Of a stretch of DNA of 16,580 nt, positions 1-6,913 are shown piece after piece (the first letter of the stretch is position 1; each line of letters begins with the position of its first letter). The stretch is taken from the NCBI GenBank assembly GCA_016195505.1, contig JACPZN010000077.1, positions 1 through 16,580 on the forward strand, written 5' to 3'. The translations under genes and the position numbers were made by a program. The stretch is from Nitrospirota bacterium. Lineage in GTDB: Bacteria > Nitrospirota > Nitrospiria > Nitrospirales > Nitrospiraceae. The notes under the pieces were generated by a model. That model searched no databases and was not told the origin of the DNA. It saw only the letters and a program-made list of their open reading frames with translations.

Positions 1-509
1 CCCGTATCACGTATGTCTACCACGTGAACAAAGGTCTTGCACGATCGCGCAATATCGGCATCGCACTCGCCTCAGGAGAGTACACGACTTTCTTAGATTC
101 AGATGATGAGTATCGAGAACATCATCTGTCGGCCAGAATCCTGGCGATGGAGAACAACCCTTCGCTGGCGTTGATCCACGGAGGAATTGAGTATGTTGGC
201 CCTGCCAAAAAACAGTACGCGCCTGATGCACAGCGGCCTGGCAAGAAGATCCACCTGAGCAAATGCTATGCAAGCGGGACATTCTTTGCCAGAACGTCTG
301 TGTTCAAGACATTGAAAGGGTTCCGCAACCTCCCCTTTGCGGAGGATCTTGACTTCATTCGGCGAGCGCGCAAGAAGGGGTTGAAGATCGCGAAAGTGAA
401 AGCGCTAACGTATCGCTACCGTGTTGATGCGGATCACCGGCTGTGCGATTTGTATGAACGGGGAGGTGAAAAAGCGATTTTTGAATTTCGAGGGCGCCGA
501 GCAGGGTAA
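1..509 (+). CDS. Glycosyltransferase family 2 protein, 3' part (starts upstream of the window)
   Basis: This is the C-terminal part of a GT-A fold (family 2) glycosyltransferase, which moves a sugar from a nucleotide-sugar donor to an acceptor, often in surface polysaccharide synthesis. The frame is open from base 3, so the gene begins before the window; the in-frame GTG at 24 falls inside a conserved block and is not a start. Counting codons from base 3, the block N-K-G-L-A-R-S-R-N-I-G (9-19) is the usual acceptor-side motif. D-S-D-D at 32-35 is the metal and nucleotide-sugar binding DxD region. E-D at 114-115 (context F-A-E-D-L-D-F) sits where the catalytic base is expected. About 168 residues are visible and the N-terminal donor-binding strand is missing. 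No membrane segment is seen. Neither donor nor acceptor can be told from this fragment. It ends at TAA, and decayed sequence follows. Confidence 0.85.
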   Translation, partial: RITYVYHVNKGLARSRNIGIALASGEYTTFLDSDDEYREHHLSARILAMENNPSLALIHGGIEYVGPAKKQYAPDAQRPGKKIHLSKCYASGTFFARTSVFKTLKGFRNLPFAEDLDFIRRARKKGLKIAKVKALTYRYRVDADHRLCDLYERGGEKAIFEFRGRRAG

Positions 510-615
510 CACGACGAGGCTTTCGGTGGCTCTTGATTTGTCGGTCCCGCTCGATCTTGTCGTGGGTAAGAAAAGATAGCATATTTCTGATTGGGCGAGA
601 GCGATCACAGCGACT
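510..615. other. Intergenic stretch after the glycosyltransferase, no gene supported
   Basis: No convincing gene lies here. A plus-strand reading from ATG 454 to TAG 579 overlaps the glycosyltransferase end in another frame, and its composition is protein-like. It has no ribosome binding site and is too short to support. No clear terminator hairpin was found after the glycosyltransferase stop. Confidence 0.4.
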
Positions 616-721
616 TAGGCTTCACACAGCTTGGCGAGGATCTGCTCAACGGAAGACCTGGCATACGGACCTCCTTTCGACTCGACCCTCACTGACAGGG
701 TGGACCCATTTAAGGGGGCTC
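615..721 (-). mobile_element. Probable remnant of the left end of an IS3-type insertion sequence (start of orfA)
   Basis: Read on the minus strand, the segment opens with an IS-end-like sequence (699-721, GAGCCCCCTTAAATGGGTCC and on). A strong AAAGGAGG ribosome binding site follows near 670-677, with an ATG at 664. One base out of frame from that ATG, the minus strand reads S-S-V-E-Q-I-L-A-K-L-C-E-A and then TAA (stop at 617-615). This resembles the first helix of IS3-family OrfA proteins, which often begin with an x-E-Q-I-x-x-x-L-R-E-A-E pattern. In the frame of the ATG only 19 codons are open. The element would be a short frameshifted remnant with no visible right end. The identification rests on one short motif and an end-like sequence. 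Confidence 0.35.
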
Positions 722-731
722 GGTCATTCCT

Positions 732-1031
732 CTAGTAAATGACGGCTGGTCGCTTGTCGTTAACAACCAACATCAACAGACGGCGTTTGAGAGGTCGTTC
801 CGGATCCCGAGTGTATTGCCCGAGATCCTCTGAGATTTCAGTACGGCTCCAGGGGACTGAAATCTGTTGTCTCATGTGGGGTACGTGGGTCTCGATCGAA
901 AGGTCCACTCGCATGGAATTGCATCCTGTTATTTCCGCACTCATGTCCTACTCGTCAAGGAAATGCACAGTCACCCGTTCCGCCGGATCAATCCATGGAA
1001 CGATCTTCTTCACCTTTTCCTCATTGGTCAT
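732..1031 (-). pseudogene. Small conserved-looking gene split by an in-frame TAG (27 + 70 codons)
   Basis: A minus-strand gene starts at ATG 1031 behind AGAGGAGG, one of the best ribosome binding sites in the window. It is open for 27 codons (M-T-N-E-E-K-V-K-K-I-V-P-W-I-D to F-L-D-E) and meets TAG at 950-948. The same frame then continues without another stop to TAG at 734-732, with a second ATG two codons after the first stop (944). The second part is rich in charged residues and ends L-V-V-N-D-K-R-P-A-V-I-Y. Joined, the two parts would make a soluble protein of about 98 residues. The first-part start, the shared frame and the protein-like composition suggest one gene broken by a nonsense change. 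Two tiny overlapping genes, or readthrough, are alternatives. I do not recognise the family, and the second ATG has no ribosome binding site of its own. Confidence 0.5.
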
Positions 1032-1316
1032 GCGCACCTCCTCTTTCTATCCTCCGCCTGTGCGGATTGAAAAAGCAGAGGGCGTGCCTGGACTCATCTG
1101 CAAGGCAGCAACCGAGGGGCATAGGGTGTGTCCAAGGTTTTCCGAGAACTTATGAGGGGAAATACGAGGAAGGGAAATTCAATGTGAGGCGTTCCAGGTC
1201 TCACTGGAACTTTAGCCTGTTGCAAAAGGCGACAGAGGAAACCTTGCATCACAGATATTCTCTACCGCTTCGGCGAACCAGAAGAGTTCACAGTCATCAT
1301 GTTGTCGGAGGAAGGC
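1032..1316. other. Divergent intergenic region upstream of the phosphoesterase gene
   Basis: This stretch separates the minus-strand split gene from the plus-strand phosphoesterase and should hold promoters for both. No clear -35/-10 pair was found. Two small inverted repeats are visible: GTTCCA (1191-1196) with TGGAAC (1205-1210), and CTGTTGC (1217-1223) with GCGACAG (1229-1235, one G-U pair) around an AAAAG loop. Neither is followed by a T tract, so they are not terminators. They lie about 80-130 bases before the likely start codon and could be leader structures. Confidence 0.35.
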
Positions 1317-1910
1317 GTGAGGCAATATTCTGTCACTGCGGATGGCATGTCTGATGCTTCTACAAAAGCCATGCTGCGATCCAAGCGACCAATTTTTACA
1401 GTCCAAAAGCATCAGGCCTCTCACCTCCATTACGATTTCCGACTGGAAATCGGCGGCGTGCTGAAGTCGTGGGCCATCCCAAAAGGCCCGTCGTTGGACC
1501 CATCGGTCAAGCGACTTGCCGTGGAAGTGGAGGACCACGATCTTGAATATGCGAACTTTGAAGGGGTCATCGAAGAAGGCCATTATGGAGCTGGGCCCGT
1601 GTTGGTGTGGGACAGAGGTTGGCTGGAACCCCTCGGCGCGAACCAGGGCCCTGCAGCACTGGCGAAGATGTTCCAGGCGGGCAAATTGGAAATGCGTCTG
1701 CAGGGACAACGGTTACGGGGCGGCTTCACCTTGGTGCGCATGAAAGACCGGCTGCGGCAGTGGCTGCTGATCAAACAGCGAGACAAGGAAGCTCGCCCCG
1801 GTCACGAGGTGGTGCAGGAATATGACACCTCGGTATTGTCCGATAGGACGATCGAAGACCTGGCAGCAGCCGTTGGAGCTGGAACGTTGGAGACGTACCG
1901 TTGTGGGTGA
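1317..1910 (+). CDS. Stand-alone LigD-type DNA 3'-phosphoesterase domain protein
   Basis: This protein is the LigD_N phosphoesterase (PE) module that in many bacteria is fused to DNA ligase D. The module trims 3'-phosphate and 3'-ribonucleoside ends of broken DNA with the help of manganese. Here it stands alone (197 residues) without ligase or polymerase domains. Counting from GTG 1317, the signature Q-K-H..S-H-L-H-Y-D-F-R-L-E gives His32, His38, Asp40 and Arg42, and V-E-D-H..Y gives His74 and Tyr78. These line up, with a constant offset of ten and no gaps, with the catalytic residues reported for Pseudomonas aeruginosa LigD (His42, His48, Asp50, Arg52, His84, Tyr88). Gln30, Lys56, Arg66 and Glu72 fit the same offset. 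It should therefore be active. GTG 1317 is chosen because GGAGG lies five bases before it; ATG 1299 and ATG 1347 are in-frame alternatives. The THUMP gene starts 13 bases after its stop. Confidence 0.9.
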   Translation: MRQYSVTADGMSDASTKAMLRSKRPIFTVQKHQASHLHYDFRLEIGGVLKSWAIPKGPSLDPSVKRLAVEVEDHDLEYANFEGVIEEGHYGAGPVLVWDRGWLEPLGANQGPAALAKMFQAGKLEMRLQGQRLRGGFTLVRMKDRLRQWLLIKQRDKEARPGHEVVQEYDTSVLSDRTIEDLAAAVGAGTLETYRCG

Positions 1911-1923
1911 ACGGAGCTCTGTT

Positions 1924-2538
1924 ATGCAGAATAGCCGCCAATTCCACATCGATCAGGGACAACCAGGGGTCTCGATTGCAGGCACGAAGGAGCGACAGAC
2001 CCTCCATTCCTGGAATGTGGTCGTCACCGCTAAGAATCATGAACAACGGCACCTGGCCAGGCTGGTGAAGCGGCTGGGCGATTTCTGGTGGACACCGTTT
2101 CTCGGGCTGTTGGTCGGGCGCGTGGAGGACCAAGAAGCCTTCTGTGAGCAATTACGCCGTCGCGAAGAGGAGAAGCCTGGATTTCTCCGCCCCTTGGCAA
2201 GGTTGATCCCGATCGATTGCACGTTTACCTTCCAGGTCGAGCACCTGCCGGCCCAACTTGAGCGAGCAGTCCTCGCCTACGCAGACCGGATCGACAGCGG
2301 CTCGTTCTATGTGCGGATCGAACGGCGAGGCCATCCGGGTGCCATTCATAGTCAGCCGCTGGAGCAGGAACTGGACCGAATGCTGATGGAGCACTTGCAA
2401 GAGCAGGGGGCGGCGCCGCGCATCGACTTCAAGGATCCAGATGCAATTGTGGCGGTTGAACTGATCGGGGACGAATGTGGAGTCGGATTGATCACCCGAA
2501 CGATGCGGGAACGTTTCCCCTTCGTGAAGGTGCCGTAA
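1924..2538 (+). CDS. THUMP-domain protein (probable RNA binding)
   Basis: The 204-residue product has the features of a THUMP domain in about residues 85-190, including S-F-Y-V-R-I-E-R-R-G-H near 127-137 and D-F-K-D-P-D-A-I-V-A-V-E near 168-179. THUMP domains bind tRNA and are usually joined to a modifying enzyme (methylase, thiolase, deaminase), or act as an adaptor as in Tan1/THUMPD1, which assists tRNA acetylation. No catalytic domain is attached here, so an adaptor or RNA-binding role is more likely than an enzyme; this is inference. The N-terminal 80 residues (W-N-V-V-V-T-A near 30-36) resemble the leading part of Tan1-like proteins. The ATG at 1924, with GGAG about eight bases upstream, was taken as start. 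The frame is open further upstream, but that part overlaps the phosphoesterase gene. It probably forms an operon with its two neighbours. Confidence 0.8.
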   Translation: MQNSRQFHIDQGQPGVSIAGTKERQTLHSWNVVVTAKNHEQRHLARLVKRLGDFWWTPFLGLLVGRVEDQEAFCEQLRRREEEKPGFLRPLARLIPIDCTFTFQVEHLPAQLERAVLAYADRIDSGSFYVRIERRGHPGAIHSQPLEQELDRMLMEHLQEQGAAPRIDFKDPDAIVAVELIGDECGVGLITRTMRERFPFVKVP

Positions 2539-2556
2539 TCAAGAAGGGAGGAATGC

Positions 2557-2796
2557 ATGACCGTACCGAAGCATCTGGAGGAAGCAGCGGCGAAGATGAA
2601 GGAGGCCACGTTCAGGATTGACGAGGCGCGCCGAAGTCCTGTGACCTGTGAGAACCAAAAGGTCTGGCTGGAGGCTTTGACGGATTATTGCCTGGCGCTC
2701 TCCGAAGTCCAGGCCTACTGCAATGAATCAGTGCACGAGAAACTACATGAGCTGGCCGGGCGCGTAGGCCTGCGGAAGTTTCCTGCCGGCAGCTAA
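2557..2796 (+). CDS. Small hypothetical protein, 79 residues
   Basis: The gene starts 18 bases after the THUMP stop with GGGAGGA directly ahead of the ATG, so it is likely the last gene of the phosphoesterase-THUMP operon. The product is soluble, has no signal peptide or membrane segment, and reads as mostly helical (K-H-L-E-E-A-A-A-K-M-K-E-A near the start, then two more amphipathic helices). It has two cysteines in the middle (about 31 and 49), not arranged as a metal site. I do not recognise the family. Its end faces the minus-strand MlaC-like pseudogene across 37 bases with no clear terminator. Confidence 0.7.
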   Translation: MTVPKHLEEAAAKMKEATFRIDEARRSPVTCENQKVWLEALTDYCLALSEVQAYCNESVHEKLHELAGRVGLRKFPAGS

Positions 2797-2833
2797 ACCG
2801 GCGCATGGTGATGCGGAGCGCGCGTTACCGTTT

Positions 2834-3407
2834 CTACTTCTTCTCTTCGATCACGGTCCGGTCGCGTAATCGTTTACGCAGCTCATCATAGGAGTCGGAG
2901 CGGATGATTTTTTCGAACTGACTCCTGTAATTTTTTACTAGACTCACTCCGTCCACGATGACGTCGTAGGCATGCCACCGGCCTTCCTTTAAGAAAAGGC
3001 GGTAATCCAGTGGGATCTCCACTTTGCCCGACCGTAATTCGGTCCGTACCTCAGCAAAGGTCCCTTCGATCCGTTCCGACAAGTACACCACCTGTTGCCC
3101 GCTATACCCTTCGATCTTTTCGGCGTATCGGTCGGAAAGAAAACTCTTGAAGAGCTCAACGAACTCCGTGCGTTCGACTTCCGTCAGCGGAGTCCAGTGG
3201 GCGGCCAATGACCGTTTCGACATCTCCCCGGACCACTTCGGTAGGAGATTCCGAGTCATGTGGTAACGCGGCGAACGTGGCGGAGCAGACGAGAATGATG
3301 ACAAAGACGTCGAGAGCGACTACTGTGCCCGCACCCGCACAACTCCCATCCAAGACCGGCATCAGGTCTGCCGGCCTGTAATGGGGACGCGTCTTTCCGT
3401 GGCTCAT
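2834..3407 (-). pseudogene. MlaC/Ttg2D-like phospholipid-binding protein gene with internal deletion and frameshift
   Basis: MlaC (toluene tolerance protein Ttg2D family) is a periplasmic carrier that moves phospholipids between outer and inner membranes with the Mla ABC transporter. Two pieces of such a protein lie in different frames. From ATG 3407 the first frame gives a hydrophobic export segment (V-F-V-I-I-L-V-C-S-A) followed by S-P-T-E-V-V-R, the usual start of the mature protein. From about 3230 downward another frame gives E-M-S-K-R-S-L-A-A-H-W, then E-F-V-E-L-F, then Y-R-L-F-L-K-E-G-R-W-H-A-Y-D-V-I-V-D-G-V-S-L-V-K-N-Y-R in short blocks, all classic for the family. In intact homologues about 30-40 residues separate these two blocks, and here they abut. 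The best reading is a deletion near 3225-3240 that also shifted frame. Without the export segment the downstream open frame would stay in the cytoplasm. The start overlaps the dodecin stop (TGATG). Confidence 0.75.
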
Positions 3408-3607
3408 CAATCCAGGACGAACGTCAGCTTCAGGTCCACGCGATACAAGGCGACCTTGCCGTTGTCGACCACCACATGTTGCTCCTTCACCCAAGCCGAT
3501 TTGATGCCATGCACGGTCTTGGAGGCACGGGCAATGCCATTCACGATGGCATCTTCGAAACTCTTCGGCGATTCGGAACTAATCTCAATGACCTTGGCGA
3601 CGGACAT
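3407..3607 (-). CDS. Dodecin (flavin-binding dodecamer protein)
   Basis: Dodecins are small proteins that assemble into a hollow dodecamer and hold flavins (and sometimes CoA) as a store or buffer. The 66-residue product matches the family length. It shows the sequence M-S-V-A-K-V-I-E-I-S, then S-F-E-D-A-I near 16-21, G-I-K-S-A-W-V near 34-40 and Y-R-V-D-L-K-L-T-F near the end. Trp39 corresponds to the tryptophan that stacks on the flavin rings. The ATG at 3607 has AGGAGG six bases ahead; an upstream in-frame start would overlap the preceding gene. It lies 13 bases after the four-cysteine protein gene and its stop overlaps the start of the MlaC-like pseudogene, which suggests one transcript. 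Confidence 0.92.
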   Translation of the reverse strand: MSVAKVIEISSESPKSFEDAIVNGIARASKTVHGIKSAWVKEQHVVVDNGKVALYRVDLKLTFVLD

Positions 3608-3620
3608 AGAACTCCTCCTT

Positions 3621-3905
3621 TCATTTGGCACTGAAATACTCTCTCACTTTCTCTTGGACTTGGGTGAGGCAGTCGGGGCAATACGTGTGGGTGAAGAGGA
3701 AATGTGCCGCAGATTCCTCGAACGTGCTTCGATATGCGTTCAGTGTGACCCACGATACGGGCTTCGGAGACTGTGCTGATTCATCGTCTCGAACCAACCC
3801 GCAGATACAGCAGACGGGAATGGGTTTCGCAGCCCCGCATATTTCTCTTCCTGGAAAAGAGATGGCCTGGGAAGCGTGCTGTAGAATTTTATATTCAGGA
3901 GACAT
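3621..3905 (-). CDS. Small four-cysteine protein resembling the zinc-binding tail of response regulators
   Basis: The 94-residue product carries C-x2-C at 32-35 (C-C-I-C-G-L-V-R-D-D) and C-x2-C at 76-79 (T-H-T-Y-C-P-D-C), with W52 and Y58 between them. This spacing and the words around it match the C-S-S-C-K-K-I-R-D-D ... F-S-H-G-I-C-P-x-C module often found at the C terminus of response regulators and histidine kinases, where it probably binds zinc. Here no receiver or kinase domain is attached. A role as a small metal-binding partner protein is inference. ATG 3905 is chosen because AAAGGGGGT lies just ahead; the frame stays open upstream but without a better site. Dodecin follows after 13 bases. 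Confidence 0.7.
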   Translation of the reverse strand: MSPEYKILQHASQAISFPGREICGAAKPIPVCCICGLVRDDESAQSPKPVSWVTLNAYRSTFEESAAHFLFTHTYCPDCLTQVQEKVREYFSAK

Positions 3906-4172
3906 CAGGTACCCCCTTTCCTCAGACTTTCGACTGATCCATGGTTCATGTTCTACAGAGTGGTGGGAGCAAGCGACATGCCGTGGGGCTGTGGCTAAGC
4001 AGATTCGATAGAGCCTTGATCGCACAAGGGGTTGACGCCGGTAAGGTAGAAGGGAGGAAGCTTCCCTTCTGTTTGGGTGACCAAGGGTGCCTCAACTGGG
4101 GGAATACGACTGTTGCAATAGGCAACAGCATCCCGATCGGTTCACTGCCGAGGGCCGGTCTCAGTACTGGAC
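3906..4172. other. Intergenic region between the acyl ligase gene and the four-cysteine gene
   Basis: This 267-base stretch holds no supported gene. It probably contains the end of the acyl ligase transcript and the promoter for the 3905-2834 group. An inverted repeat is seen at 4049-4069. No clear promoter pair was identified by eye. Confidence 0.4.
4049..4069. repeat. Inverted repeat, 7-base arms
   Basis: GAAGGGA (4049-4055) and TCCCTTC (4063-4069) are perfect complements around GGAAGCT. The inner GGAAGCTTCC is itself a ten-base palindrome, so two alternative structures are possible. It lies about 100 bases past the stop of the acyl ligase gene. There is no T tract on either side, so a Rho-independent terminator is doubtful; a protein binding site is equally possible. 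Confidence 0.35.
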
Positions 4173-6863
4173 CTATGGCCGTTCGGGATGAACTCCCAGC
4201 GCTGCGACGTGATCATGAAGAGCGGCTGCGATCTGTCGATATCGATCAGCTCCGTGACTCGGTCCAGCGAGTGCGAGTGGGTTAAGGGCTTCGCCAAATA
4301 CGATTCTGATTGGTCGTCGACGTGGCCACCAGGCGCCACGCGGGAGTGCGGCGAAGCTCCCCTCGACCCGGACCGGAATGGCTGGCACAGGATGTGCCGT
4401 TAAGATCAAGCCGATTCCTGGCTGAAACGGTTGGAGCGCTCCGTCCGGAGACCGTGATCCCTCGGGAAACCAAACTAGATTCTGGCCGCGCGCGAGTGCT
4501 GCCGCGCCTAGCGCAAGATTTGCCAGCGGGCGGCTGCTTTGGTCTATCGGCAAGACCCGAGTTGCACGGCTGACGAGGCGCATGATGGGAGTGCGAAACA
4601 TAATACCGGTCCAGCCCCCCCAGTAGGTCTGGTTCAATGACCTGATGGGCAGGATCGCAAGAATGGCCGGTGGATCAAGCAGGCTGACATGATTGGGCGT
4701 CATCACCCAGGGACCTTGGGCGGGAACTCGCTCGATCCCGTAGACTTCAAGATTGAAGACCTTCCGCATGAGCAATCGGTCAAGTGCAAACAGAGTCGTC
4801 CCGAGTCCTTGCAGGAGCCAGCTCCGCGGCGTGAGCCAGCGCCGTTGTTGCGGATCTAATAGCTGGTCCGGCTTCGTGAGTTGTTCCGCCGGATCACCCA
4901 CAGCGACGGTTGGCTGTTCGGCTTCGACGGCCTCGCGCAACAAATCCCTCACAGTCCCGATGCGCGCGATTGCTTCTTCGGGCAGGTCGACGCCGACGCG
5001 GTCACGCAGCTCCAGCGTTATCGTCATCCATTCCAGCGAGTCCAGGCCGAGTTCGAGCGCCATATTCGTGTCCGGCGTGAGCCGTACGGCGGGAAACCGG
5101 ACGCTTAGCCAGTTCCATGTGTGCAACGCGACAGGATCCTCGAGCAATTGCCGGTCTTCCGGCGCCATCAGGTCGATAGGGATCGGTCTCGATTCGACCA
5201 GGGGCTTGTCGGTTCGCCCCGTGCCCGCTTTAAAGAGATCTTTCAGGTTGTGTCGCTGGGTCTTACCGAGCCGCGTCCGCGGTAAGGGATCGATGCTGAG
5301 GATGAAGTCAGTGAGACGACAATAGGAAGGGAGGAGGCGTAGGCGCGTTTCGATGTCGGCTCGAATCGATTGGGTCACGTTTTCGAGTTCGCCCCTGTGG
5401 ATCGAGACGGCATGTGGAACGATGACACCGACCAAGCGGCCCTCGTGGGCGAGCACGCCCGACTCCCGGACCAAAGGAGCGCCATCCAGGATTTCCTCTA
5501 CCCGTTCAGGCCAAATCTTTTCGCCGCCGGGCAAGGTGATGCGGGAGGAGGCGCGCCCGACCAGATGCAAGCACCCATCTTTATCGAAGAACCCCAGATC
5601 ACCTGTTCTGAACCAGCCGTCCTGAGTGAAGGCTTCGACTGTCGTGCCCTGCAGATGCAGATAACCGGCAAACACATTGGGACCTTGAGCTTGGATTTCA
5701 CCCTGGCCGGCATCCGCATCGGAATCCGCAATGCGGACGCGGACGTCAGGGAGCGGCTTGCCAGCCGTGTCGATGTATCGGCTGCCGGGAGTAATGAGCG
5801 TGAGAATCGGCGAGGTTTCGGTGAGTCCGAAGCCGCCGGCGACCTGCCAGCCCAATCCCGCCAATCGCCAGGCCAAATCCGGTGCCAGCGCTGACCCGCC
5901 ATACACCAACGTCCTGAGTTGCGGTGCGAGTTGCGCCCGCAACGGGGCGAACAGCCGTGGAACGAACCGAATGTCGAAGTGTCGTACCAGCATCGTCGAA
6001 AGCCTGAGCATGGTGTGAAAGACTGCAGATACCACTCGTCCCTTCTGTCGTACTCGCTGGGCAATCGCGTCGCACAACGCAGAGTAGAGACGAGGGACAC
6101 CGACGATCACTGTGACACGGCCTTCCCGGAGTGCACGCAGAATCTGAGGTCCAGTCAACGAATGGGGAAGGATGACGGGAAGTCCGAGCGCGAACGGCGC
6201 AAGCAGTCCGATCATAAATGGATAGACGTGGTGGAGTGGCAACGGTAAGAGCAGCCGTTCATCAGGGCGGTACACCTGGAGGGTCAGCAGAGCCTTAAGA
6301 TTGGACAGGAGGTTGATATGGCTCAAAGGCACCCCTTTGGGGCGGCCGCTGACTCCGGAAGTATAGAACAACACAGCTGGATCCTCAGCTTGCACTGAAA
6401 GCCTCGTGTGTGTCGGCTCACGACGGAAGCGTTCCCAGCTTCGGGGGTCCTCCTTGTCGGCGTCCAACCCTATAATGAAGCGGTCTTGGTGGAGACCGAG
6501 AGCCGCCAAGCGATCAGCCAATGGTTGAATCGTTATGACCCAGCGAGCTGAACAGTCTTCGATGACGTGGACGAGGTCCTCGCCCGCCATTTGAGAGTCG
6601 ATGGGCACCGGTACGGCACCCGCGAAGAGCAAGGCCATACAGGCGACGATCCACTCGGGTCGGTTTGGTGAATAGATCGCAACATGCTCACCCTCGCGAA
6701 GGCCAGCCTGGAGAAGGCCCGATGCAAGACGCGTGACAACGTCCGACAGGTCCGCAAACGACCATGTTTCGACCCTGTGCTTGTGGAACGCCAGGATCGC
6801 CGGGCGGCTCCCATGGCCTGGCAGATTTCGAACAAGCGCTTGTAGGGTTTCAGGGCTGGTCAT
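4173..6863 (-). CDS. Trifunctional fusion: AMP-binding acyl ligase, acyl carrier domain and PlsC-type acyltransferase
   Basis: The 896-residue product joins three lipid modules. Residues about 5-540 form an AMP-binding fatty acyl ligase: phosphate loop Y-T-S-G-V-S-G-R-P-K-G (167-177), G-F-G-L-T-E-T-S-P (344-352), R-T-G-D (420-423), G-G-E-K-I-W-P-E-R-V-E and Lys534 in L-G-K-T. Residues about 580-650 form an acyl carrier domain with the pantetheine serine Ser609 in L-G-L-D-S-L-E-W. Residues about 690-890 form a PlsC acyltransferase with N-H-V-S-L-L-D (His725, Asp730) and F-P-E-G-S-R-S (799-805). By family knowledge, the ligase would load an acyl chain on the carrier and the PlsC domain would pass it to a lysophospholipid or glycerophosphate acceptor, as in E. 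coli Aas. Aas has the domains in the opposite order and no internal carrier. All catalytic residues are present. ATG 6863, 50 bases after the preceding stop, has a weak ribosome binding site, so the start is less sure. Confidence 0.88.
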   Translation of the reverse strand: MTSPETLQALVRNLPGHGSRPAILAFHKHRVETWSFADLSDVVTRLASGLLQAGLREGEHVAIYSPNRPEWIVACMALLFAGAVPVPIDSQMAGEDLVHVIEDCSARWVITIQPLADRLAALGLHQDRFIIGLDADKEDPRSWERFRREPTHTRLSVQAEDPAVLFYTSGVSGRPKGVPLSHINLLSNLKALLTLQVYRPDERLLLPLPLHHVYPFMIGLLAPFALGLPVILPHSLTGPQILRALREGRVTVIVGVPRLYSALCDAIAQRVRQKGRVVSAVFHTMLRLSTMLVRHFDIRFVPRLFAPLRAQLAPQLRTLVYGGSALAPDLAWRLAGLGWQVAGGFGLTETSPILTLITPGSRYIDTAGKPLPDVRVRIADSDADAGQGEIQAQGPNVFAGYLHLQGTTVEAFTQDGWFRTGDLGFFDKDGCLHLVGRASSRITLPGGEKIWPERVEEILDGAPLVRESGVLAHEGRLVGVIVPHAVSIHRGELENVTQSIRADIETRLRLLPSYCRLTDFILSIDPLPRTRLGKTQRHNLKDLFKAGTGRTDKPLVESRPIPIDLMAPEDRQLLEDPVALHTWNWLSVRFPAVRLTPDTNMALELGLDSLEWMTITLELRDRVGVDLPEEAIARIGTVRDLLREAVEAEQPTVAVGDPAEQLTKPDQLLDPQQRRWLTPRSWLLQGLGTTLFALDRLLMRKVFNLEVYGIERVPAQGPWVMTPNHVSLLDPPAILAILPIRSLNQTYWGGWTGIMFRTPIMRLVSRATRVLPIDQSSRPLANLALGAAALARGQNLVWFPEGSRSPDGALQPFQPGIGLILTAHPVPAIPVRVEGSFAALPRGAWWPRRRPIRIVFGEALNPLALAGPSHGADRYRQIAAALHDHVAALGVHPERP

Positions 6864-6913
6864 AGACCATACAAGAGGCACGAATAGTTCAAGAGCTTCC
6901 TCGTCCGACGAGG

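Noticed and set aside
454..579. Plus-strand reading of 41 codons overlapping the end of the glycosyltransferase in another frame
   Set aside because: Composition is protein-like, but there is no ribosome binding site and the glycosyltransferase frame looks intact to its own stop.
739..1155. Plus-strand open frame of 138 codons
   Set aside because: No ribosome binding site and low-quality composition; the minus-strand split gene with a strong ribosome binding site explains most of the region better.
2834..3304. The MlaC-like frame as an intact 156-residue gene
   Set aside because: Its first 25 or so residues are out-of-frame sequence of the export region, there is no signal peptide, and the family's first helices are missing.
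3941..4285. Plus-strand open frame over the gap after the acyl ligase gene
   Set aside because: It runs into the acyl ligase gene on the opposite strand, has no ribosome binding site and shows no family pattern.
4753..5325. Long plus-strand open frame inside the acyl ligase gene
   Set aside because: Serine/arginine-rich antisense shadow of a gene with all family motifs on the other strand.
5498..6100. Long minus-strand frame within the acyl ligase gene in a second frame
   Set aside because: Shadow; the AMP-binding motifs are in the main frame.
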